A DNA stretch of 64,000 nt. It comes from Corynebacterium sp. HMSC05H05 (GTDB lineage Bacteria > Actinomycetota > Actinomycetes > Mycobacteriales > Mycobacteriaceae). Location: positions 1 through 64,000 of the forward strand of contig NZ_KV788382.1 of the NCBI RefSeq assembly GCF_001807265.1, in the 5' to 3' direction. The position numbers and the translations under genes were made by a program. This document shows positions 16,423 through 24,591 of the stretch, in pieces (the stretch's first letter is position 1; each line of letters starts with the position of its first letter). The notes below the pieces were generated by a model that ran no database searches, was not told where the DNA came from, and worked only from the letters and a program-made list of their open reading frames with translations.

Positions 16423-17703
16423 ATGGATAAAAGCGTAACTATCGTCGGGCAAGGATACGTCGGCTTGCCACTTGCGCAAGCCGCTGCAAGGGCCGGATGG
16501 AAGGTTTGGGGTCTCGATACGAGCAGCAAGACCGTAGAGGCTCTGAACGAAGGACGCTCTCATGTCGATGATCTGTCGGATGAAGAGATCAAGGAGATGA
16601 TAGGTAAAGGCTACGAGGCTACAACGGATCCGACTTGTATCTCGAATAGTCAGTACATCGTCGTTTGCGTGCCAACTCCTTTGGGCGAGGCGGGGTCCCC
16701 CGACCTTCGGGCGGTCGAAGCTGCTACGACAACAGTGGGCCGTCATATTCAACGTGGAGCAACTTATATCCTTGAGTCGACCACGTATCCAGGCACGACA
16801 GACAACGTTTGTGTACCGCTTCTTGAGGGGCACTCGCAGCTGAAGGTGGGTGAGGACTTCAATGTTGCATACAGCCCCGAACGCGTTGACCCGGGTTCGA
16901 AGAAGTTCGGCATTCAAAACACTCCAAAATTGGTTGGCGGCGTAAATGACGAGTCGACTAATTCCGCATTGGGGTTCTATGGCACCTTTGTTGACAATGT
17001 GGTTCCGGTGAGGGGAACTAAGGAAGCGGAGACGGCGAAGCTGCTGGAGAACACCTTCCGACATGTTAATATCGCTCTGGTCAACGAGATGGCGCAGTTC
17101 TGTCATGAGCTTGGGATCGATATTTGGGAGGTTATTAACGGCGCAGCTACGAAGCCGTTTGGCTTCATGCGTTTCACTCCGGGCCCAGGCGTCGGTGGAC
17201 ACTGCATCCCCATTGATCCGAACTATCTCTCCTTTGAGGTGCGTAAGCAACTAGGCTACCCATTCCGCTTTGTCGAACTGGCTCAAGAAATCAACAACTC
17301 GATGCCGGCTTATGTCGTAGATCGTGCGTCGCGCCTGCTCAATAAAGAGAAGAAGGCCCTCAATGGTTCGAAGGTGCTTTTGCTTGGTGTGACATACAAG
17401 GCTGACATTGCAGACCAGCGTCAGTCCCCCGCTGTTCCGGTCGCCGAACGCTTCATGGCATTTGGTGCGGATCTCCAGTTCCATGACCCGTTTGTAGAAA
17501 AATGGAACGTCTCTGATGACCCGACCAGTCGCGATATCTTGCTGGACCGAGAAGACGATCTGGAAAAAGCTGTAAGTGAAGCAGATCTAGTTGTACTACT
17601 GCAGCCACACTCGATTTACGATATTGAGAAGCTCTCACAGCGTTCGAAAATTTTCTTCGACACCGTAGGTGCTTCTTCGTCCGATTCAGTGGTCAAACTA
17701 TAG
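16423..17703 (+). CDS. UDP-N-acetylglucosamine/UDP-hexose 6-dehydrogenase (WbpA-like)
   Basis: A 426-residue nucleotide-sugar dehydrogenase, a second one in the island. GQGYVGLP at 9-16, CVPTPLGEAGSPDL near 82, ESTTYPGTT, YSPERVDPGSKKFGIQNTPKLVGG at 150-173, and GPGVGGHCIPIDPNYLSF with catalytic Cys261. The PERVDPG...PKLVGG pattern is closer to WbpA-type UDP-GlcNAc or UDP-glucose dehydrogenases than to WecC, so the polymer may hold two different uronic acids. There are 79 bp between it and wecC. A strong terminator follows at 17717-17759. Confidence 0.85.
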   Translation: MDKSVTIVGQGYVGLPLAQAAARAGWKVWGLDTSSKTVEALNEGRSHVDDLSDEEIKEMIGKGYEATTDPTCISNSQYIVVCVPTPLGEAGSPDLRAVEAATTTVGRHIQRGATYILESTTYPGTTDNVCVPLLEGHSQLKVGEDFNVAYSPERVDPGSKKFGIQNTPKLVGGVNDESTNSALGFYGTFVDNVVPVRGTKEAETAKLLENTFRHVNIALVNEMAQFCHELGIDIWEVINGAATKPFGFMRFTPGPGVGGHCIPIDPNYLSFEVRKQLGYPFRFVELAQEINNSMPAYVVDRASRLLNKEKKALNGSKVLLLGVTYKADIADQRQSPAVPVAERFMAFGADLQFHDPFVEKWNVSDDPTSRDILLDREDDLEKAVSEADLVVLLQPHSIYDIEKLSQRSKIFFDTVGASSSDSVVKL

Positions 17704-17716
17704 CCGAGAATCTGCT

Positions 17717-17759
17717 GGCCTCCTGATTAGATTCAGATATCAGGGGGCCTTAGTTTTTG
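17717..17759 (+). terminator. Rho-independent terminator after the WbpA-like gene
   Basis: An 11-bp stem (17717-17727 with 17739-17749, one G-T pair) followed by TTAGTTTTT ends the wecC/wbpA transcript before the ABC exporter genes. Confidence 0.88.
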
Positions 17760-17810
17760 TTGCTCCGCAGGCACCGTAGAATCACTGTGAATCGAAACAG
17801 GAGTGAAACG

Positions 17811-18668
17811 ATGGCGTCAGACACATTAGTCGTCAATGGCGGGAGACTTTCAAGACTTCAGTCACGCCCCACACTAGAGGAATACATCAGGGAGATTTGG
17901 CAGGTTAGGCGTTTTATAGCTCTTAACGCTCGTACGCGTGCCAACCTAAATGGACGAGATACGTTTCTGGGGCGTGCTTGGGTCATTTTGGATCCGATAC
18001 TTCAAACAGCATTTTACGGCTTTGTGTTCGGCATGGTCCTGAATGTTTCCAAAGGTATGGAGAACTTCCCAGGCTACCTCGCCATTGGTGTGGTCTTCTT
18101 CCGAATGGCGACCCGGGGTTTAACCAGCGGAATAGGGCTAGTTCGTCGTTCACGTGCCTTAATTTCTTCTTTTAGTTTTCCGCGGGCAGCCGTAGTCCTC
18201 GGCGAAGGATTAAAAAATGCGATCGACGGTGTTACCCCGGTGTTGGTTGGCATTTTGATGGCCCTAGCCTGGCAGTTAGACAAAGCCATTCCGTGGACTG
18301 TCGTACTCATCGTTCCGATATATTGCCTCGTACAGCTTTTTTCTCTAGGGTGTGTATTTTTCGTTGCCCGCGCCACGGCATTTGTTCCGGACCTAAAGTC
18401 GATCGTGAATCTATTTACCCGCGCCCTGTTTTTCCTGTCTGGGATCTTTTTCTCTATCGAGAGGTTTGTTAATCACGAGACGCTGGCGCTAGTAATGAAA
18501 CTGAACCCCGTCTACCAAGCGCTTTATGCTGCACGGTGCTGCGTATTGGACGGCGAGGTGCCCCCGGTATTCACATGGGCCTATCTCGCGTTTTGGGCTT
18601 TCGGCCTTGTAACATTTGGCTTTATCTATTTCTGGGCGGCTGAAGGAAGGTACGCAAATGTTAGGTGA
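17811..18668 (+). CDS. ABC-2 type polysaccharide exporter, permease (Wzm-like)
   Basis: A 285-residue integral membrane protein with about six hydrophobic segments and the family's N-terminal interface helix (YIREIWQVRRFIALNARTRANL) and FLGRAWVILDPILQTAFYGFVFG. It matches the permeases that, with a Wzt ATPase, export lipid-linked polysaccharides or teichoic-acid-like glycans across the plasma membrane. ATG 17811 has GGAG 8 nt upstream; the frame extends back to 17757 but that would run into the terminator. It overlaps the ATPase gene by 11 bp. Confidence 0.88.
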   Translation: MASDTLVVNGGRLSRLQSRPTLEEYIREIWQVRRFIALNARTRANLNGRDTFLGRAWVILDPILQTAFYGFVFGMVLNVSKGMENFPGYLAIGVVFFRMATRGLTSGIGLVRRSRALISSFSFPRAAVVLGEGLKNAIDGVTPVLVGILMALAWQLDKAIPWTVVLIVPIYCLVQLFSLGCVFFVARATAFVPDLKSIVNLFTRALFFLSGIFFSIERFVNHETLALVMKLNPVYQALYAARCCVLDGEVPPVFTWAYLAFWAFGLVTFGFIYFWAAEGRYANVR

Positions 18669-19479
18669 TCCCGTTGTCGTCGCGGATGATTTGCATTTGA
18701 CGTATAAGCTTGGTCGAAATGGCTCGGCCTACACTTTCGACTTTCGAGGTAGATCTACTCGCGTGGACGCGCTTAGGGGAGTTAGCTTCGTCATCCAAAG
18801 GGGTGAGTCGGTTGGAGTACTCGGGCGGAATGGCTCGGGAAAATCTTCATTGCTCTCCATCCTGTCGGGAAAGATTGCTGCTTCCGCCGGATCAGTGTAC
18901 GTATCGTCAACGCCAACTTTGCTGAGCGTTTCTGCCGCACTGCAAGGTGATGTTTCAGGCAGGACCAACGCTAGGCTCGGTCTTCTCGCGCGTGGGTTGT
19001 CCGGTTCGGAGGTTGATCAGAAAGTAGCTGAGATCGGTGAGTGGACAGAACTTGATTCGGCTTATGACCGGCCTCTGAAAACCTACTCGTCTGGAATGAA
19101 GGCGCGCCTAAAGTTTGCTATCGCTACGGCTACCGCATCGGAGATCCTTTTGGTCGATGAGGCTCTATCTACGGGTGATTCCACTTTCGCACTTAAAGCC
19201 AAAGCGCGAATGGCAGAATTTCTTGAAGATTCTGGGACAATCGTAGTTGTGTCCCACTCGGCAACTTCGATTCGTCGACAGTGTGATCGCGTGATTTGGC
19301 TCAATGAGGGTGTAGTGGTGGCTGACGGTGCGGTCGCTGAAATTTCGAAGGTCTATGCGGAATGGAATCAGGCAAGGGCAAGAGGTGAAAGTGATAGAGC
19401 GAGCGGAATTCTCGCGGAAGCTTCGCGAGCATACAACAAGCCGAAAATAGTTATAGCTCGCTCTGTCGAGGGAGAATAA
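18658..19479 (+). CDS. ABC-type polysaccharide exporter, ATPase (Wzt-like)
   Basis: A 273-residue ATPase: Walker A GRNGSGKSS near 58-66, a signature YSSGMKARL near 143-151, Walker B ILLVDEAL near 163-170, and switch His in VVSHSATS. The insertion TLLSVSAALQGDVSGRTNARLGLL between Walker A and the signature is typical of Wzt/TagH exporters. There is no C-terminal carbohydrate-binding domain, so no polymer-end recognition domain is attached. ATG 18658 has AAGGAAGG 5-8 nt upstream, inside the permease gene. Confidence 0.9.
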   Translation: MLGDPVVVADDLHLTYKLGRNGSAYTFDFRGRSTRVDALRGVSFVIQRGESVGVLGRNGSGKSSLLSILSGKIAASAGSVYVSSTPTLLSVSAALQGDVSGRTNARLGLLARGLSGSEVDQKVAEIGEWTELDSAYDRPLKTYSSGMKARLKFAIATATASEILLVDEALSTGDSTFALKAKARMAEFLEDSGTIVVVSHSATSIRRQCDRVIWLNEGVVVADGAVAEISKVYAEWNQARARGESDRASGILAEASRAYNKPKIVIARSVEGE

Positions 19480-19488
19480 GGGGAGTCT

Positions 19489-20700
19489 ATGTCCACCAAG
19501 TCCCTTCGGGTATCAATCCGAAAGAATGCACTGGCTGTTCTAGACCGGGCAGGTTTCAGGTCATCCGTAACCGAGTCTGATTTTAGTAAGCTTACCGAAC
19601 GGCTAGCAGGCCAAAAAGATTCCGAAGACGATTGCCGCGGGCCGCGTGTGCTTCTCGTCTCGAGTAACGGTGCCGGCCTTGGCCATCTAAGCCGGTTGAT
19701 CGGTATTTCCAAGGAGATAGAAGGCCCGAAGCTGATCTATACGCTGTCAAGCGCCTATCAAAAAGTCGGACTAAGCAAGGACGAAATAGTCTATTTCCCG
19801 TCCTACGGTGATCTCGAAATGGCTGGCGGAGCGTGGAATCCGCTGCTTACCGCACACTTTGGAGCAGTTGTCAGAGGGTTTGAACCAGACGTGATTGTCT
19901 TTGACGGAACGTTTGTCTATCGCGGAATTGTGGAATGCGCAAGGCGGTACCAAAAGACGCTAGTGTGGGTTCAAAGGGGGTGTTGGCGAGATGAGGTTCG
20001 AACGGCAAGCCGGCAGATTAGTTTCGCAGATCAATTTGTGGACGAAATTATCATCCCTCGAGATGTTGCCGTCGCGGAAAGCACTGAAATGCAAGGGCAT
20101 ATTGTGCCCAGGCAAGTGAATCCACTTTGCGTAGTAGCAGAAGGTGACCTGCTCACACGCCGAGCAGCCCGGGAAGCATTAGGTTTACCTGCAGATAAGA
20201 AGCTCTTTCTGATACAAATTGGCGCCGGTGTAATAAACGACATCTCTGATATACGCGCTGCCGCGCTGAAAGCCGTAGAGAATCTCGGCGACGACTGGAA
20301 TCCAGTGTTGGTACAGAATCCATTGAACGCATCCGTAACAATTAAGGACGTATACTCGGTTCAAGCGTATCCGCTTGCAAAGTATCTCGGTGCTTTTGAT
20401 GCCGCGGTGTTTGCTGCCGGATATAACTCGGTCCAAGAAAGCGTTGTTGCTAAAATCCCCGCGGTTTTTGTGCCGAACCTATATACAAAGACTGATGATC
20501 AGCTAAGGCGTGCACGCGGAATGGTTGACCGAGAGCTTGGGCTTGTGGCTCTAACTTCCGACGAAATAGAGACAAGTATTTCAAAACTTGGCGATGACAA
20601 GTTTAGGAACGGGTTGAGAGAGCGTTTGAAGCACGCCTCATTTGTTCCTGGGGCTAAGCAAGCCGCAGACTTGATCGTTAACGTTGTAAATAAGAGTTAG
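19489..20700 (+). CDS. GT-B glycosyltransferase (GT28/MurG-like)
   Basis: A 403-residue protein. After an 50-residue N-terminal extension comes a Rossmann-like VLLVSSNGAGLGHLSRLIGIS (the Gly-rich GxGLGHLSR loop seen in MurG and GT28 enzymes). The C-terminal half holds FLIQIGAGVIND and AVFAAGYNSVQESVVAKIPAVFVPN, matching the nucleotide-binding AGYNS...E..(K)IPxVxxP motif. It probably adds a sugar to the polysaccharide on the cytoplasmic side. GGGGAG lies about 5 nt before ATG 19489, 9 bp after the Wzt stop. Its donor is unknown. Confidence 0.78.
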   Translation: MSTKSLRVSIRKNALAVLDRAGFRSSVTESDFSKLTERLAGQKDSEDDCRGPRVLLVSSNGAGLGHLSRLIGISKEIEGPKLIYTLSSAYQKVGLSKDEIVYFPSYGDLEMAGGAWNPLLTAHFGAVVRGFEPDVIVFDGTFVYRGIVECARRYQKTLVWVQRGCWRDEVRTASRQISFADQFVDEIIIPRDVAVAESTEMQGHIVPRQVNPLCVVAEGDLLTRRAAREALGLPADKKLFLIQIGAGVINDISDIRAAALKAVENLGDDWNPVLVQNPLNASVTIKDVYSVQAYPLAKYLGAFDAAVFAAGYNSVQESVVAKIPAVFVPNLYTKTDDQLRRARGMVDRELGLVALTSDEIETSISKLGDDKFRNGLRERLKHASFVPGAKQAADLIVNVVNKS

Positions 20701-20709
20701 TTTCCCGCC

Positions 20710-21636
20710 TCACCAATTGAATCGAGGGATTCTTTCTGCGGCTTTCTTCGTGAATTCGGCTATTGTCTGCGGTTTGCTGTGGGTAGAAACGAGGGCCTTG
20801 AGCTTTCTCGAGTCGGGGAGTTTGTCCCCAAACTTCACTCCTGGGAAGAGTGAATGAAAGGCGTAGTCCTTTGGGACTTCCTGCTTCAAATAGTTCCTAA
20901 ATCGGTTAGCTAAATCGCCACTCGGCTTGTCCTCACCAGAATCTTGCGAGAGATGAAGCGAATGTAAAAACTTAACTGATCGACTGTCGAGAACTACTGG
21001 TGCACGCTGGTCAATCTTGGTGTGTGGTGCGCGCTTGGGACCAATGACGCGTTTGGCGCCAATGGAACAGACGCGAGCAAGGCCTATGGCTATTTTAGGG
21101 CGATGCTCGTAGCGAGGCTCGAAAAAGGTTTCGTTTTCGTAGAATGCTTGCAGCCCTAGACCGTGCGAAACATGGAAGCCCACAAACGGGTTGGAGAGAT
21201 AAGCCGAGAGAGATTCAAAGTAGTCGACGGCAAGAATATCGTCGTCATCGAGGCGGTACTCAGCAAAAATATCCCCCTGATTGAAGTGTTCGCGGGCGAT
21301 ATTTTCGAGAGAAAGCCCGTTTCGGTTTGAAGCGTCTCGGCGGTCGAGTAGTAGCCAACTGTACCGATTCGCAGCTTCTTTTAACTGCATTTGGTACCTG
21401 GCGGGAAGCTCATCAGAGTAGCTCACTACATGAATCAAATCCATCCCGGATTGTGCTTGGTCAAGAATTGGAAGGGAGTAATTGAAGAAAATTTCCTGGC
21501 GACTTTGCATTCTCTCCTCAGAGTAAAGTCGACGGAGGTAGGCTTCCTCACTCTTGCGACCTGCAGAGCGAGATAGCCGCCAGGAAGTTGAATCGGGTTC
21601 GAACAAACTAAACCGGGTATGTCCAATAAAACGCAA
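20710..21636 (-). CDS. Putative rhamnosyltransferase-like glycosyltransferase
   Basis: A 308-residue protein resembling the putative rhamnosyl-transferase family: RFIGHTRFSLFEPDSTSWRL at the N-terminus, YSLPILDQAQSGMDLIHVVSYSDELPARYQMQL near 65-95, and an acidic metal/donor site RLDDDDILAVDYFESL near 140-155. TTG 21636 is preferred to the upstream start because GGGGAGG lies 5 nt before it and the family fold begins there. It is the only gene of the island on the minus strand, convergent with the preceding transferase (9 bp between stops) and divergent from the next. Confidence 0.68.
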   Translation of the reverse strand: MRFIGHTRFSLFEPDSTSWRLSRSAGRKSEEAYLRRLYSEERMQSRQEIFFNYSLPILDQAQSGMDLIHVVSYSDELPARYQMQLKEAANRYSWLLLDRRDASNRNGLSLENIAREHFNQGDIFAEYRLDDDDILAVDYFESLSAYLSNPFVGFHVSHGLGLQAFYENETFFEPRYEHRPKIAIGLARVCSIGAKRVIGPKRAPHTKIDQRAPVVLDSRSVKFLHSLHLSQDSGEDKPSGDLANRFRNYLKQEVPKDYAFHSLFPGVKFGDKLPDSRKLKALVSTHSKPQTIAEFTKKAAERIPRFNW

Positions 21637-21855
21637 AGAAACCTCCCCATTGGGATTCGAAAAGTGTCGTTCATGTAAGTTTGCCCTCCATTGTATGTGG
21701 CGGCTCGTCGCCACTAACTGGTATCCGGTAGAAGTCGAGCGAGGCCCCGGAAAATTTGCGGGAGCCAATGAGCGCGCCGCTGAGGGGCCGGCGCTTAAGC
21801 TTCGTGAACCCTCTAATGGAGAGACAATCCGATGTGTCGAGTATCTTAAGTAATC

Positions 21856-24591
21856 GTGCGAAACTCGAACTTCAAGCTAACCAGAACCCGCCTGGTATTC
21901 GCGCTCGGCGCCGTGGCGACCACGTTGGGGCTCCTCGCAGCCTTGGGTGAGGTCTGGCGGTTAGCAATCCCACTATTAGCGGCAGGTGTAGCTTCAGGAC
22001 TCATTTTGCTGCTCAGCGTGCATGAATTTCTTTTGAAGGTGCGAGCTACGCAGCTTTCGTCTAGGAAAGACGCTCGTGAAGTTCGCCGCGTCGCTGAGGG
22101 CAATCAGGACTCGATTTCAAAAGTGTTGGATGAGATAGAGTATTTGGGCGCAGCGGCAGATTCTCTCTCCTCCAACGCCGAACGTGTCCTTAGCGAAACA
22201 ACTGTGGGGCGGGGGCAAGGATTCAAAAAGATCGCGCCCGCGAAGAATGCAAAAGCGCCTGCCAAGTCGAAAGCAACGGCAAATCGTTTGCGCAAGGCTT
22301 TAGAGTACAAGCAACCCGATATCTTGAGGCAGGTCGCGCACCAATTTAACGGTGACCTCAAGTCCGCTGAATCCTACGCACTTGTCACTCGCAGTTTCAA
22401 TTTTCGGGACGTTCTCGCATACTTAGCATCGGATGGACGCTACGGCTTCGCTGATGTTCGTAGAATCCTGCGAGCGAGTTTGTCAGGGCAGGAAAGCGAA
22501 CACGGCTTAGGATCAGTATTCGATGAGGAAGCGTTGATTGCCCTAGCTAGGGTGGTTGGTACACAGCGCCTAAGCGAGGACGATCTCGCCATGGCTCGGG
22601 ATGTTTTGATGCTTCTCGAAAAACACGGAACCGATCGAAAATTAGACCTGAAAACCGCAAGAGTTTTTGGTGAGGTACTTGCGGATTTAGGAAATTACGA
22701 TAGAGCCCGCGAACTCCTAGACGCTACAGGTGTATCGAAACGTGACCCAGCGCAGATCGATTTGATGAACGCGAATGAGATCCTGGAAAAGGGCTACTCA
22801 GATTATGAATGGTGTGCTTCCGTCAACAAAATCTATCAAAGGGCAGGTCTGGAGAAGATTCATGTCGGAACCACGGTAGCGGCAACGCGGTTTGATTCAC
22901 TTAATTCAGTAAAATCCGAGGCCACTATAGATAAAGGGCCATTGATCTCAGTTCTCATTCCCACGTTTGGTGGCGGTGATCGGATAGAAACTGCTCTTAA
23001 CTCACTTTTGAACCAGACTTGGAAGAATATTGAAATTCTGGTCGTGGATGATGGCTCCCCCGCCGCCGAGCTTCGTCGGCTCAGGGAAGTGGTTGCGCTG
23101 TATGACGAACGTGTGAGACTCATCGAACTCGATCAAAACAACGGCGCGTATGTGGCGCGTAATACCGCCTTGAAAGAAGCTCGCGGAAAATTTATTACTG
23201 TTCACGATGACGATGACTGGTCTCACCCGCAAAAGCTGCAGATTCAAGTCGAATACTTGTTGGATAATCCCAGTGTCGCGGCATGCTTTACCATGCACGT
23301 GAGGGCCGACGAAAACGTCAAGTTTTTAAGGATCAATAAGTCACCCCAGCTCGTTCAAAAGAACCTTTCTTCGCTGATGTTCCGTGATTGGGTATTCGAC
23401 CAGTTCGGCACCTGGCAAAACGTGAATCGCGGAGGCGATGCTGAGTTTTACGACCGTCTGCGACGGATTGGCAAGTTAGAGGTACGCCAAGCTTCAACGG
23501 TGCCACTGTCTTTCACGAGGACGCACCCGTCTTCTCTTACGTCTGGAGAAATTAGTCGCGGCTATATGGATCCGTCTCGGCGTTTCTACCACTCCGCATA
23601 CCTGAACCGTCATCAATTGTGGTCCGAAACTGGAACCAGGAATTTTGAGATTTCGTCTGATGAGATCCCCTTGAACATGCAGCCAGGTATGCGCGGGAAG
23701 GATCTAGGCCACTTCGGAACTGTCGTCTTAGCTGACTTTGGACAGATTTCCTCCAATGTATCGCTTGGGCTTAACAAGATCGCTTCGGAGATTCGCCGAG
23801 GTGGGCGATGCGGGATCGTCCACTTTTATGCGCCAACTAGCGCCGGTAGCGTGAGGGTGGATCCACGGGTGCATGCCGCATTTGATACAGCAAAGGTTGG
23901 AATTCTTTCTACGAGTGACCGCGCCGAGGTGGATTGTTTGGTTGTATTGGAGCCGACTTTGATCAAGTTCATGGATGGGCTCCCAATCAATCTCAAAATC
24001 GATTCTGTGCACGTTTTGCGTGGCGTAAGTACTTCTCCAATCGCGACTGATTCTGAGCTCGTAGATGTAGCGACGTCGGTTTTCGGGACTAAGGATGTGC
24101 GTGTAATAGACCCGTCTGAGCTCATGGGGAGGGACAACATTGTGGAACCTGGAGACCTTCTTTCACTGCTCCCCGTTGGGGATCGAACGGTAGTGACGAA
24201 CAAATTCGTTCGTATCGCCGACAGTGAGGCACAAATTGAGTTCCTCGGTCAGCCAAGCCTTTTGGATAAACTTGGGCAGGGTTTTGAGATTCGTGGGCCC
24301 TCAGGCAAAACAGCCCTCCAAAGGATTTTAGTGATACGGCCCAACAAGCCCTCGGAGATTTTTGCTTTTGCGGATCGTATTTTGACCGCCATCAGGGGCG
24401 AAGAAATTGTGATTCTTCACAAAGATGTTGAAATGATTTTTGGAACGGCTGCGCTCTATCCGCGGGATGCTGACATGGCCGAGGCCATTGAGCTAATAAT
24501 TTCCAATGCTGATCTAGCCAACTTCCAAAGAGCCCGTGCCCTTGATTGGTACAGCAACAATTTTCAGTTAGGAGTAAGTGATGCCGGATAG
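21856..24591 (+). CDS. Large membrane-anchored glycosyltransferase family 2 protein
   Basis: A 911-residue protein. The N-terminus has two hydrophobic segments (about 12-30 and 33-55) and a coiled-coil-like basic region to about 150, a helical region with TPR-like character (150-340), then a GT2 domain (about 361-560): LISVLIPTFGGGDRIETALNSLLNQTWKNIEILVVDDGS and HDDDDWSHPQKL with the DXD-type metal site near 450. The last 300 residues carry GT-B-like remnants (FGTAALYPRDADMAEAI near the end). It starts with GTG 21856 and overlaps the next gene by 11 bp. The acceptor is unknown; the membrane anchor suggests action at the cytoplasmic face. Confidence 0.78.
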   Translation: MRNSNFKLTRTRLVFALGAVATTLGLLAALGEVWRLAIPLLAAGVASGLILLLSVHEFLLKVRATQLSSRKDAREVRRVAEGNQDSISKVLDEIEYLGAAADSLSSNAERVLSETTVGRGQGFKKIAPAKNAKAPAKSKATANRLRKALEYKQPDILRQVAHQFNGDLKSAESYALVTRSFNFRDVLAYLASDGRYGFADVRRILRASLSGQESEHGLGSVFDEEALIALARVVGTQRLSEDDLAMARDVLMLLEKHGTDRKLDLKTARVFGEVLADLGNYDRARELLDATGVSKRDPAQIDLMNANEILEKGYSDYEWCASVNKIYQRAGLEKIHVGTTVAATRFDSLNSVKSEATIDKGPLISVLIPTFGGGDRIETALNSLLNQTWKNIEILVVDDGSPAAELRRLREVVALYDERVRLIELDQNNGAYVARNTALKEARGKFITVHDDDDWSHPQKLQIQVEYLLDNPSVAACFTMHVRADENVKFLRINKSPQLVQKNLSSLMFRDWVFDQFGTWQNVNRGGDAEFYDRLRRIGKLEVRQASTVPLSFTRTHPSSLTSGEISRGYMDPSRRFYHSAYLNRHQLWSETGTRNFEISSDEIPLNMQPGMRGKDLGHFGTVVLADFGQISSNVSLGLNKIASEIRRGGRCGIVHFYAPTSAGSVRVDPRVHAAFDTAKVGILSTSDRAEVDCLVVLEPTLIKFMDGLPINLKIDSVHVLRGVSTSPIATDSELVDVATSVFGTKDVRVIDPSELMGRDNIVEPGDLLSLLPVGDRTVVTNKFVRIADSEAQIEFLGQPSLLDKLGQGFEIRGPSGKTALQRILVIRPNKPSEIFAFADRILTAIRGEEIVILHKDVEMIFGTAALYPRDADMAEAIELIISNADLANFQRARALDWYSNNFQLGVSDAG